Shown: positions 1 to 7,002 of the stretch, piece after piece
Layout: every line of letters begins with the position of its first letter
Position numbering within the stretch: the first letter of the stretch is position 1
Source of the DNA: Alistipes sp.
GTDB taxonomy: Bacteria; Bacteroidota; Bacteroidia; Bacteroidales; Rikenellaceae
Assembly (NCBI GenBank): GCA_017391185.1
Contig: JAFOZN010000129.1
Coordinates: 1 to 16,743 of the forward strand
DNA: 16,743 nt
Direction: 5' to 3'
Notes under the pieces: generated by a model
The model's input: only the letters and a program-made list of their open reading frames with translations
Database searches by the model: none
Told to the model about the DNA's origin: nothing
Translations under genes and position numbers: made by a program

Positions 1-1017
1 ATCTCCCAACGACATTCCGCTACGTAATTGCAGTTGGTCGATGGTCAGCGGATCGGAGTCAAAATACTCCAAAAATCTCTGCTCCGCCTCGCTTAATGGC
101 GACTCGGCCTGAGCATGCTCAGCAGGCTCCTCCACACCTAATTCCCACATCAGTTCGCTCACCACATCACGCCCCGAAAGCACCAACTGAGCCTTGCGAT
201 TGCGTATCAGCAGATTGCAACCCCTCGACCCGCTGTCGCTCGCCCTGCCAGGCACAGCCATCACCGAGCGACTATATCCATCGGCAAATGCTGCCGTAGA
301 GAGCGATCCGCCCGACTCTCCACTCTCGACCACCACCGTACCTGCCGAAAGAGCCGCTATGATGCGGTTACGAGGAATATAGAAACGCCCATTCTGCTTA
401 ACCTGCGAACTCAGCTCGCTCACTATCGCACCGCCATGTGCCACAATATCTGCCGCTAAATTTTCATGCGAAGCAGGTGTAACCTGCGGCAGAGGATTTG
501 CCACCACAGCCACTGTCTTTGCCCCACACGAGAGTGCCGCCCTGTGCGCCGCCCCATCTACTCCGAAAGCCAATCCGCTCACTATCACAGCATCGGGCAC
601 CAACTCATGCACGCCCCTGACCAATTCGTCACACATTCGCTGACCGTAAGCCGAGATTTTGCGCGTACCCACAAACGAAATCATGCGCCCAGCCAGAGCC
701 TCGACTCGCCCACGCACATACAACACCGCAGGGTAATCGGACGTCTCCTTGAGCAGACGCGGATAACGCTCATCTGTCGAGCAAAGGATCGAGAGTCCAT
801 GCTGATGACAATGGCGCAACTCTCGCTCCGCCTCGCGCATACCCTCCTTAGCCACTATGCGGCGCGCCACATCCTCTCTGAGCGAAGCACGCTCCACAAG
901 CTCCCTCTGCGATGCAGAATAGATCGCCGCGGCAGAGCCGAAGGTCTCCAAAAGATGCACAACACCCTTTGTCCCCAACCCCGACACAAACGTCAATGCT
1001 ATACTCTCAAGTGGCAT
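1..1017 (-). CDS. dprA: DNA processing protein DprA, N-terminal part (cut by window edge)
   Basis: Reading the minus strand from the ATG at 1017-1015 gives 339 uninterrupted codons to the window edge. DprA binds incoming single-stranded DNA in the cytoplasm and loads RecA on it during natural transformation. Residues 1-100 form the N-terminal helical (SAM-like) region. The Rossmann-like DprA core follows, with FVGTRK (115-120), SGLAFGVDGAAH (147-158), IPRNRIIAALS (214-224), ESGESGGSLSTA (231-242) and PG...GCNLLI (256-271). A C-terminal winged-helix segment begins near residue 305 and is cut off; family members usually run to about 360-380 residues. The gene reads away from the tRNA-Cys gene, and a possible promoter lies at 1096-1127. 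Long open frames on the plus strand here are antisense shadows. The identification is firm. Confidence 0.96.
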   Translation of the reverse strand, partial: MPLESIALTFVSGLGTKGVVHLLETFGSAAAIYSASQRELVERASLREDVARRIVAKEGMREAERELRHCHQHGLSILCSTDERYPRLLKETSDYPAVLYVRGRVEALAGRMISFVGTRKISAYGQRMCDELVRGVHELVPDAVIVSGLAFGVDGAAHRAALSCGAKTVAVVANPLPQVTPASHENLAADIVAHGGAIVSELSSQVKQNGRFYIPRNRIIAALSAGTVVVESGESGGSLSTAAFADGYSRSVMAVPGRASDSGSRGCNLLIRNRKAQLVLSGRDVVSELMWELGVEEPAEHAQAESPLSEAEQRFLEYFDSDPLTIDQLQLRSGMSLGD

Positions 1018-1095
1018 GATATATCACTTTTTCATATTAAAAAGTTCGAAAATTTAAAAAATCTCGAATTTCAAAATCTAATCACATAATCCTTG

Positions 1096-1127
1096 TAAAG
1101 ATACAAACAAGACTAAAACATGACAAA
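1096..1127 (-). promoter_or_regulatory. possible dprA promoter (-7/-33 type)
   Basis: On the minus strand there is TTTG (1127-1124), a 20-base spacer, then TATCTTTA (1103-1096), which matches 7 of 8 positions of the Bacteroidota -7 element TAnnTTTG. It would start transcription about 70 bases upstream of the dprA ATG. The region is A/T-rich, so a chance match is possible. Confidence 0.35.
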
Positions 1128-1202
1128 ATCGCCATGAAAAGTATCATTTATAGGTGTAAAGTTAATAAAAATTAAGAAAAAATGTTAATCTTGGCAAAAA
1201 GT

Positions 1203-1234
1203 TTTGGCAGTTTTATATTTTTGTCATATATTTG
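1203..1234 (+). promoter_or_regulatory. Bacteroidota-type promoter for tRNA-Cys
   Basis: TTTG at 1203-1206, a 20-base spacer and a full TAnnTTTG match (TATATTTG) at 1227-1234. This is the -33/-7 arrangement of the Bacteroidota primary sigma factor. The predicted start falls near 1241, about 34 bases before the mature tRNA 5' end. Confidence 0.65.
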
Positions 1235-1240
1235 CACTCC

Positions 1241-1261
1241 GAATGAGGACATTTCTCATTC
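1241..1261 (+). other. short hairpin in the tRNA-Cys 5' leader
   Basis: GAATGAG (1241-1247) and CTCATTC (1255-1261) form a perfect 7-bp stem with a 7-base loop, starting about where transcription should start. It would be the 5' leader of the precursor removed by RNase P. A role in stability or processing is only inferred. Confidence 0.4.
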
Positions 1262-1274
1262 GTAAATATCCAAT

Positions 1275-1346
1275 GGTCCGATGGATGAGTGGCTTAGTCA
1301 CCGGTCTGCAAAACCGTCTACAGCGGTTCGAATCCGCTTCGGACCT
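1275..1346 (+). tRNA. tRNA-Cys (anticodon GCA)
   Basis: The 72 bases fold into a complete cloverleaf. The acceptor stem 1275-1281/1339-1345 has 7 of 7 pairs. The D arm (1284-1299) has a 3-bp stem. The anticodon arm has a stem 1302-1305/1313-1316, loop CTGCAAA (1306-1312) and anticodon GCA at 1308-1310; its outermost position (1301/1317) is a C-T mismatch. The variable loop has 4 bases. The T arm stem 1322-1326/1334-1338 is perfect, with loop TTCGAAT. The discriminator base is T (1346), the U73 identity element of tRNA-Cys. The 3' CCA is not encoded and must be added by tRNA nucleotidyltransferase. The gene has its own promoter upstream and terminator directly downstream. Confidence 0.97.
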
Positions 1347-1347
1347 C

Positions 1348-1390
1348 AAAAAACCCTTCTACAAGCACCTGTGGAGGGGTTTTTAATTTT
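1348..1390 (+). terminator. intrinsic terminator of tRNA-Cys
   Basis: A 15-bp stem (1349-1363 with 1370-1384, two G-U wobbles) encloses a 6-base loop and is followed by more T-rich sequence. It starts within two bases of the mature tRNA 3' end. The A-rich 5' arm would also give a U-tract on the minus strand. Confidence 0.85.
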
Positions 1391-1413
1391 TTACGCCTAA
1401 ATTTACGCCTAAA
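1390..1413. repeat. perfect tandem repeat of a 12-bp unit
   Basis: TTTACGCCTAAA occurs twice without a gap (1390-1401 and 1402-1413), directly after the tRNA terminator. Short direct repeats next to a tRNA 3' end resemble the arm-type binding sites of tyrosine integrases. That reading is inference, as no integrase is present in the window. Confidence 0.75.
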
Positions 1414-1424
1414 GTGGCACGCAT

Positions 1425-1439
1425 TTCAGACCTCAAAAA
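1425..1439 (+). repeat. second copy of the tRNA-Cys 3' end (possible att remnant)
   Basis: The 15 bases here match 1339-1353, the end of the tRNA-Cys acceptor stem and the bases following it, at 14 or more of 15 positions (TTC, then A instead of G, then GACCTCAAAAA with a one-base shift in the A-run allowed). Site-specific integration into a tRNA gene leaves such a duplicate of the tRNA 3' end. Only about 70 bases separate the copies, so any element would be lost or reduced to its end. The A-run makes part of the match cheap. Confidence 0.3.
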
Positions 1440-1709
1440 CTGAGGTTCGAGCTATTCTACACTGATAGAAATTCCAAATTTAAGACTCTATATTATTCGA
1501 CAGGCTCAAATTTATAATCCACATAGATCAAAATGGGCTCAAAATATAACTCCCCCAAAAGATGAATACAGCCACAAAATCTCTAAAAGTTTTCAAATAG
1601 ATAAAAATTATTTATCTTTACAAAAACATATTTTGGCTTTGGGGTGATTCGATATTTATCGAGGATACTATCCACTCGAAATCATCCAACTAACAAAAAA
1701 ACGAAAAAC
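1440..1709. other. A/T-rich intergenic region with inverted repeats upstream of the DUF697 gene
   Basis: No coding sequence is supportable between the tRNA-Cys terminator and the ATG at 1710. The stretch holds an inverted repeat AGATAAA/TTTATCT (1599-1605/1611-1617), a palindrome CGATATTTATCG (1650-1661) and a wider inverted pair GATTCGA/TCGAAATC (1646-1652/1676-1683). Weak -7-like matches are TATCTTTA (1613-1620), with TTTT at 1590-1593 in the -33 position, and TATTTTGG (1629-1636). One of these probably starts the DUF697-glycosylase transcript, which would then carry a small structured leader. Confidence 0.4.
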
Positions 1710-2624
1710 ATGAGCAAAAAGAGTTTTATAATCTGCGCCGTAGCCATCATCATGGTGGTCATCATATCGCTTTTGGGCAACATCATCACCATAGCAGATA
1801 AGGCCAGCGAGATTCATCCCTATGTGGGATATGGATTCTACATCGTATTGGGACTCTTTGTCCTGAGATTTATCCTATGGCCTACGTTACGCTTTCTCTT
1901 CACCCCTGCGATGCAGGGCGAGCAACGCGACAAGCTCGATGAGATGGAGCAGGGAGAGCTGGCTCGATATATCTCGCGCATGAAGCTCACGCAAGAGGAG
2001 AAGGAGCTCTATGCCGAGGGTGCAACGCCACTTGAGGGTGTGAAAAATGTCCTCATACATCGTGATGACAAGGCCAAAAAGGTTGTGCGCCAAGCTGCGC
2101 TCAATGTCTTTATTGTGACGGGCATAAGTCAAAACGGCTCGCTCGATATTATCACCGCCCTCGGCATCAACCTACAGATGATCAACCGCGTGGTCAGCCT
2201 GCGCCACAGCCGCCCTACGCTGGCTCAACTATTTGAGCTTTATGTGGTTATAATCTCTTCAGCTTTAATCATCAGCATCACAGATAACATTCTCGATGAG
2301 ATCGACACAAGCGAGATTTTCGGTTCTGTAGCGGGTGGTTTGGCTAAGACGCTGATCAGCTCTTCGATCAACGGTGCGATGAACGCCTACCTCACTCTGC
2401 GTATCGGCAAGCTAACGATGCGCTATCTTGAGATGGGTAGCAAACGCTTCAAGCAGGAGCGCAAGAAGATTCGCCGCGAGGCCCGCAAGAGCGCTATCAA
2501 GGAGCTTCCACTCATCGCCAAGCAGGGTTTGGAGAGTGTAGCTGGCGCGGTCAAGGTCTCGGCCACGGAGCGCTTGAGCGACCTAAATCCATTCAAGAAA
2601 AAGCATAAAGAGGAGATCGAGTAA
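1710..2624 (+). CDS. DUF697-family membrane protein
   Basis: A 304-residue protein of the DUF697 (YcjF-like) type; no enzyme activity is known to me. Residues about 5-27 and 39-64 are strongly hydrophobic and likely membrane-spanning. Residues 70-125 are charged and helical. The DUF697 core follows (about 128-240), with VTGISQNGSLDIITALGINL near 136-155 and further hydrophobic stretches around 173-192 and 205-222. The C-terminus (245-304) is highly basic and would lie in the cytoplasm. The ATG at 1710 is preferred because an A-rich stretch precedes it and the hydrophobic segment follows at once; a GTG at 1644 would add 22 hydrophilic residues that overlap the leader palindrome. DUF697 is often fused to, or adjacent to, a GTPase (YcjX); none is seen here. 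The glycosylase gene follows after 25 bases, probably co-transcribed. Confidence 0.85.
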   Translation: MSKKSFIICAVAIIMVVIISLLGNIITIADKASEIHPYVGYGFYIVLGLFVLRFILWPTLRFLFTPAMQGEQRDKLDEMEQGELARYISRMKLTQEEKELYAEGATPLEGVKNVLIHRDDKAKKVVRQAALNVFIVTGISQNGSLDIITALGINLQMINRVVSLRHSRPTLAQLFELYVVIISSALIISITDNILDEIDTSEIFGSVAGGLAKTLISSSINGAMNAYLTLRIGKLTMRYLEMGSKRFKQERKKIRREARKSAIKELPLIAKQGLESVAGAVKVSATERLSDLNPFKKKHKEEIE

Positions 2625-2649
2625 AACCCTCGGATATATTTTTCTTACC

Positions 2650-3246
2650 ATGATCTCAATAGAAAATATCACCATCGAGCGACACCCCCTGGAGCCATTC
2701 TTGCCTGCGGGGGCGAGGGTGCTTATGCTCGGCAGTTTCCCACCCAAGCGGGAGCGTTGGTCGATGGATTTCTTCTATCCCAATCGCCAAAACGATATGT
2801 GGCGAGTAATGGGGCTGATTTTTCACGAAAACGCCCACCACTTCGAGACCGCCGACCGCAGAGGTTTTGACCGTGAGCGAATAGTTGATTTTTGTACCGA
2901 AAAGGGGATTGCCCTCTACGACACAGCTTGCCAAGTGAGACGACTAAAAGACAATGCTTCGGATAAATTTTTAGAGGTGGTGACGCCTACGGATATCATT
3001 GCCCTGCTTAGGCAAATCCCCGATTGCCGAGCCATCATCACCACAGGCGAGAAGGCCACATCCGTCATTACCTCGCTTGCCCAATGCCTATCACCTGCCG
3101 TAGGTGCAAAGGTCGATATTTCACTCGATGGCAGAGAGTTACATCTTTGGCGCATGCCCTCAACATCGAGAGCCTATCCGCTGAAGTTAGAGAAAAAGGC
3201 CGAATTCTACCGCCAGATGTTCGTGGGGGAGGGATTTGCCATATAA
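2650..3246 (+). CDS. uracil-DNA glycosylase superfamily protein (MUG/TDG or hypoxanthine-glycosylase-like)
   Basis: A 198-residue single-domain protein with the signature motifs of the uracil-DNA glycosylase fold. LMLGSFPP (25-32) is the water-activating/uracil-pocket motif. FFYPNRQNDMWR (41-52) resembles the FY.hP.N.FWR block of MUG/TDG-like and hypoxanthine-DNA glycosylases. GIALYDTACQ (86-95) follows, and MPSTSRAYP (169-177) is the DNA-intercalating motif, usually written LPSTSPAN. It probably removes a deaminated base (uracil or hypoxanthine) from DNA in the cytoplasm; the substrate cannot be read from the sequence. The final motif has Arg-Ala-Tyr where Pro-Ala-Asn is common, so specificity may differ. 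It lies 25 bases after the DUF697 gene and ends at a hairpin terminator. Confidence 0.85.
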   Translation: MISIENITIERHPLEPFLPAGARVLMLGSFPPKRERWSMDFFYPNRQNDMWRVMGLIFHENAHHFETADRRGFDRERIVDFCTEKGIALYDTACQVRRLKDNASDKFLEVVTPTDIIALLRQIPDCRAIITTGEKATSVITSLAQCLSPAVGAKVDISLDGRELHLWRMPSTSRAYPLKLEKKAEFYRQMFVGEGFAI

Positions 3247-3249
3247 AAC

Positions 3250-3284
3250 AAAGTCCAACCGATATTGATTATCAGTTGGACTTT
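3250..3284. terminator. shared terminator hairpin between convergent genes
   Basis: AAAGTCCAAC (3250-3259) and GTTGGACTTT (3275-3284) form a perfect 10-bp stem. After one mismatch, GATA/TATC (3261-3264/3270-3273) extends it. It sits between the end of the glycosylase gene (3246) and the end of the ACT-protein gene (3309), with A/T-rich flanks on both sides, so it likely stops transcription from both directions. Confidence 0.75.
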
Positions 3285-3308
3285 ATAATTTACCCTACGC
3301 ACAAGGAA

Positions 3309-3719
3309 CTAAAACTCCTTCACTACGTTACATTTACAATCACTCAAAACCTCTACACAACGTGTAATATCGTTGGGGCGGATAATCACATTGGCCTGCT
3401 CGCCTTCGGCAAAGGCATACATATACTCAATAAAAATCTGATTTTCAGCCAACTGCTCCAAAATCACCGAGAGCGATCCCGCCACATTGTCACATCTGAG
3501 ACATACCACATCTGTCAACATCACAGCAAAATTGGCCTCGCGCAGAATCTCCACCGCACGATCCACCTCGGAAACAATCAGTCGCAAAATACCAAAATCG
3601 GTAGTCTCCGCCATGCTGAAAGCCTGCATATTGATCGAGTGGCGAGCCAAGATCTTGGTCACCTCGTTGATACGGCCTGTCTTATTCTCCAAAAAGACTG
3701 ATAACTGTTTGATTGTCAT
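3309..3719 (-). CDS. double-ACT-domain amino-acid-binding protein
   Basis: A 136-residue protein made of two consecutive ACT domains (about 1-66 and 68-136) and nothing else. MTIKQLSVFLENKTGRINEVTKIL is the opening beta-alpha of the first ACT, and LRCDNVAGSLSVILEQLAEN that of the second (written here as fragments of the two domain starts; the loops NKTGR and NVAGS carry the usual ligand-site glycines). ACT domains bind small ligands, mostly amino acids, at dimer interfaces. It is the last gene of the ior-aminotransferase-paaK set, 13 bases after paaK, so it probably senses an aromatic amino acid or aryl compound and tunes a partner enzyme. The ligand and partner are inferred from context only. 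Confidence 0.88.
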   Translation of the reverse strand: MTIKQLSVFLENKTGRINEVTKILARHSINMQAFSMAETTDFGILRLIVSEVDRAVEILREANFAVMLTDVVCLRCDNVAGSLSVILEQLAENQIFIEYMYAFAEGEQANVIIRPNDITRCVEVLSDCKCNVVKEF

Positions 3720-3732
3720 AGTACTGTCTATT

Positions 3733-5034
3733 TTATTTCAACATTCTCTTATCTATCACATGGCGACCCTTGCCCTGACTACGCTCAATGCTTCCAGGCT
3801 CCATCAGACGCACATCGGCACTGATAGAAAGCACGCTGCGGAGCTTGTCGGCAAGTTGCTTTTTGAGCGAGAGCATACGTCCGATATCATCACTAAAGAA
3901 GTCGCGGCGCACCTCAACCTGCACCTGCAGAGTATCGAGATTATTCTGGCGATCAACGATGAGCATATATTGAGGCTCAAACTCCGACATCTCAAGGATA
4001 ACACTCTCAACCTGAGATGGGAATACGTTGATACCGCGGATAATAAGCATATCATCGCTACGTCCCATGATTCTACCCATACGCACCGAGGTACGTCCAC
4101 ATGCACACTCGCCCTCCATCAAAGTACAAAGATCCTTGGTGCGGTAACGCAGCAGTGGCATACCCTCCTTGGTCAGGGTGGTAAACACCAACTCTCCCTG
4201 CTCACCACCATGTAACTGTTCCAACGTATCGGGATTGATAATCTCAGGATAGAAGTGATCCTCGCAGATATGGGAACCATTCTGCTCCTGACACTCATAC
4301 GAAACACCTGGGCCCATGATTTCGCTCAGGCCATAGAGATTAAAGCCCTTGAGTCCCAACCTATCCTCTATCTCTCTACGCATATTCTCGGTCCATGGTT
4401 CTGCACCGAAAGCACCAATCCTAAGACCTATATCATCCTTACTCAGACCCATCTTCTCCAATGTCTCAGCAAGATAGAGAGCATAGGATGGGGTACAGGC
4501 TATACCGCTAATCTTCAGATCGCGGATTAGGCGGATATGCTTCTCAGTATTACCCGTAGATGTCGGGATAACGGTAGCACCCAAATTCTCCACACCATAG
4601 TGCGCACCCAAACCTCCCGTAAACAAGCCGTAGCCGTAGCTCACCGAGAAGGTATCATCGCGTGTAACGCCAAAGGCCGTAAGACATCGCGCCATAACCT
4701 CCGACCATACAGCCAAATCCTTACGAGTATAGCCTACGATGGTAGGATTACCCGTAGTACCCGAAGAGGCGTGCACACGTACTATCTCCGATGGGGGAGC
4801 CGCCTGCAAGCCATAGGGGTAGTTATCACGCAAATCCTGCTTGGTCGTGAAAGGCAGCTTCACAATATCATCAATCGAGCGAATATCCTCAGGCGCGAGA
4901 TCCATCGCCTGCATCTTATTGCGGTAAAACGGCACATTATGATAGACATACTGCACGAGTTTCTGCAACCGCTTGCCCTGCAACGAGTGCATCTCGTCAC
5001 GGCTCATACACTCTTTATTGGGATTCCAAATCAT
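3733..5034 (-). CDS. paaK: phenylacetate-CoA ligase (aryl-acid CoA ligase, AMP-forming)
   Basis: A 433-residue protein of the usual PaaK length and the ANL adenylating superfamily. It activates an aryl-acetate (phenylacetate, indoleacetate or similar) with ATP and then forms the CoA thioester in the cytoplasm. Visible motifs: the P-loop SSGTTGNP (90-97), YGLSEIMGPG (234-243) for adenylate binding, LRYRTKD (295-301), the hinge region MGRSDDMLIIRG (323-334) and the C-terminal catalytic lysine region SQGKGRHVID (419-428). It has CAC at 310-312, also typical of PaaK. It lies 43 bases after the aminotransferase gene and 13 before the ACT gene, within one minus-strand operon with iorAB, whose product or substrate is the same aryl-acyl-CoA. 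The exact aryl acid is not shown by sequence. Confidence 0.93.
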   Translation of the reverse strand: MIWNPNKECMSRDEMHSLQGKRLQKLVQYVYHNVPFYRNKMQAMDLAPEDIRSIDDIVKLPFTTKQDLRDNYPYGLQAAPPSEIVRVHASSGTTGNPTIVGYTRKDLAVWSEVMARCLTAFGVTRDDTFSVSYGYGLFTGGLGAHYGVENLGATVIPTSTGNTEKHIRLIRDLKISGIACTPSYALYLAETLEKMGLSKDDIGLRIGAFGAEPWTENMRREIEDRLGLKGFNLYGLSEIMGPGVSYECQEQNGSHICEDHFYPEIINPDTLEQLHGGEQGELVFTTLTKEGMPLLRYRTKDLCTLMEGECACGRTSVRMGRIMGRSDDMLIIRGINVFPSQVESVILEMSEFEPQYMLIVDRQNNLDTLQVQVEVRRDFFSDDIGRMLSLKKQLADKLRSVLSISADVRLMEPGSIERSQGKGRHVIDKRMLK

Positions 5035-5077
5035 AGTTTCATTCCTTTATTTGTTCTTCGGGGCGTAGCACATTGGG

Positions 5078-6391
5078 CTATTCGATGGGATGATCTTGAT
5101 GGAAAGCCTCCATACGCTCCTGCAATACTTCATATAACTCCTCTCTCATGCGTGAGGTACAAGCTCTTACACCTTGCTGCTGGCTACCTGTAGTGGATAA
5201 CGATATGCTGCTCACGCCGTAATACAACAACTCCTTGAGCAACTCTCCGCTACTCATCTGACCGTAGCCGATGGTGAAGAAGAAGCCATCACCCACGCTC
5301 TGCGTCACATCGTAGTCATAGACTATATGGAAGCCGTTGTCGGTAAAGATCTTTTTCATACGCTCGGCACGCTCGGCATAGGGACGCGTATCCTCCACAA
5401 AGTTTATCTCGCCCTTGACCGAGAGTCTCAACATCTCGGCATAGGCATATTGAGTCGAGGCCGTACAGCCCGAAGTAATCATATAGAGGATAGAGGCCAC
5501 CAGAGTAGCACCAAACAAGCCCGTACCCATATATCGCTCAGCCAAAGCGGGGTAGCTCCTTTCGTAGAGTTTATCCGAGATAGCCAACAGAGCCATACGC
5601 TGACCTGCATAGCTGAATATCTTTGACGAAGAGAGCATCAAGATATAGTTGTCTGTATAGCGAGCAACGGTTGGGGCAAACGGTGGCTCAAAAGGATGTC
5701 CCAAGTCACGGCGGAAATCCATACAGAAATATGCCAAATCCTCCATCACTATCACATCATGCTTGGTAGCCAACTCGCCTATAATCTGCAATTCCTGCTC
5801 CTCAAGGCATATCCACGCAGGATTATTGGGGTTGGAATAGACTATGGCAGCAACATCACCCTCTGAGAGCATCTCCTCAAGTTTGGCACGCAAAGCCTCG
5901 CCACGATGATTATACACATCAAACTCCTTCCACTCGACACCCATCACGCGCAACTGCGACTTCTGGATAGGGAATCCAGGGTCGATAAAGAGGACTTTAT
6001 CCTTACCCTTTGTGGCCTGAGTACAGGCTATAAACGAGCCGAAAGAGCCCGCCACACTACCCACCGTAGGGACACAACTGCGTGGCGAGATATCAATATC
6101 CAAAAAAGCCTTTACAAACTCCGAAGCGGCACTTTTAAGCTCTGGGACACCTGCCGCCGCAGGGTATTGCGAGCCCACGCCACGATCCAAAGCAGCCTTC
6201 TCGGCCTCCACACCCAAACGATTTACGGGCAACCCAGGCGAGCCTTGATCCATACGGATAAAGGGGATGCCTGTCTGCTGCTCAAGGTATTGAGCCACGA
6301 GCAACACCTCTCCGATGGTGGCTTGCGCAAGGTTGGCTATATGCAACTCGCTGACTGCTTTATCTACTAACTCTTGGCTAAAAATTTTCAT
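5078..6391 (-). CDS. PLP-dependent aminotransferase (fold type I), probably aromatic
   Basis: A 437-residue class I/II aminotransferase. The PLP lysine is K257 in SSSKIFSYAGQR (254-265). NPNNPAW (187-193) contributes the Asn that contacts the cofactor, MEDLAYF (216-222) holds D218, which pairs with the pyridine nitrogen, and an Arg near the C-terminus (TGSQQQGVRACTSR) is positioned to bind the substrate carboxylate. The ATG at 6391 is preferred: it has an A/T-rich upstream stretch, whereas a TTG at 6418 would add nine residues directly after the iorB stop. Placed between iorB and paaK, it likely interconverts aromatic amino acids and aryl-pyruvates. Aspartate or another amino acid as substrate cannot be excluded from sequence. 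Confidence 0.9.
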   Translation of the reverse strand: MKIFSQELVDKAVSELHIANLAQATIGEVLLVAQYLEQQTGIPFIRMDQGSPGLPVNRLGVEAEKAALDRGVGSQYPAAAGVPELKSAASEFVKAFLDIDISPRSCVPTVGSVAGSFGSFIACTQATKGKDKVLFIDPGFPIQKSQLRVMGVEWKEFDVYNHRGEALRAKLEEMLSEGDVAAIVYSNPNNPAWICLEEQELQIIGELATKHDVIVMEDLAYFCMDFRRDLGHPFEPPFAPTVARYTDNYILMLSSSKIFSYAGQRMALLAISDKLYERSYPALAERYMGTGLFGATLVASILYMITSGCTASTQYAYAEMLRLSVKGEINFVEDTRPYAERAERMKKIFTDNGFHIVYDYDVTQSVGDGFFFTIGYGQMSSGELLKELLYYGVSSISLSTTGSQQQGVRACTSRMREELYEVLQERMEAFHQDHPIE

Positions 6392-6420
6392 TTCAAAGAG
6401 AATTTTCTTTTCACACAACT

Positions 6421-7002
6421 CTACTCCTTGCCGACAAGCTCCACGCCCAAGTCAAAAGCACGAAGATTGGCCTCTATGACCTGCTCGCCCTTCGAGGCAA
6501 AGACTCTCCCCACACTCTCACGCAACTGCTCTGCGCTCAAGATCTCGATATACTTAGCCGCCATACCCAACAAGATGATATTGGCACTCTTGGGCATCGA
6601 ATGGGCCTTAGCCAACTCCTCGATAGGTTGCCTCAGGCAACGTGGCAAAGCATTCAACTCCGCCTCCAGAGCCTCCTCTGACGGATAATTGGGGATATTC
6701 TTAAAAGGCTGGGATGAAGTCACCACACAACCCCCTTTATCCAACTCGCCCACATATCTCAGAGCCTCCATAGGCTCCATAGAGATTATCAAATCGGCAT
6801 CTCCCTTGCGAATCAAATCCGAATAGATTGGCTCAGATGAAAGACGCAGATTGGACTGCACATCTCCGCCTCGCTGGCTCATGCCATGCACCTCGGCCTG
6901 CTTGAGATTTAGCCCTGCCTCGGCTGCGGCATCTCCTATAATGGTAGCGATGGTGAGGATACCTTGTCCTCCCACACCCGCTAATATAATATCCTTCTTC
7001 AT
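6421..7002 (-). CDS. iorB: indolepyruvate ferredoxin oxidoreductase, beta subunit
   Basis: A 193-residue protein equal to the gamma domain of 2-oxoacid:ferredoxin oxidoreductases. It opens with DIILAGVGGQGIL (4-16), whose glycine-rich loop is the CoA-binding segment of this family, followed by AEVHGMSQRGGDVQSNLR (36-53), a hallmark of IorB. It works as a complex with IorA in the cytoplasm: aryl-pyruvate + CoA + oxidised ferredoxin gives aryl-acetyl-CoA + CO2 + reduced ferredoxin, in either direction. The ATG abuts the iorA stop codon (TAAATG), so the two are translationally coupled. The aminotransferase gene begins 29 bases downstream. Confidence 0.94.
   Translation of the reverse strand: MKKDIILAGVGGQGILTIATIIGDAAAEAGLNLKQAEVHGMSQRGGDVQSNLRLSSEPIYSDLIRKGDADLIISMEPMEALRYVGELDKGGCVVTSSQPFKNIPNYPSEEALEAELNALPRCLRQPIEELAKAHSMPKSANIILLGMAAKYIEILSAEQLRESVGRVFASKGEQVIEANLRAFDLGVELVGKE

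Noticed and set aside
466..1089. Plus-strand open frame of 207 codons
   Set aside because: It lies opposite dprA, whose minus-strand translation shows all family motifs; the plus-strand product has no recognisable domain and a composition typical of an antisense shadow.
1387..1446. CRISPR-like or larger repeat array next to the tRNA
   Set aside because: Only two 12-bp units without spacers exist, so it is a simple tandem duplication.
4537..5193. Plus-strand open frame of 218 codons
   Set aside because: It is antisense to paaK and the end of the aminotransferase gene, spans their intergenic gap and shows no domain.
6392..6418. TTG start for the aminotransferase, nine residues upstream
   Set aside because: An ATG with a normal A/T-rich upstream stretch is available at 6391; the added residues have no family counterpart that I know of.
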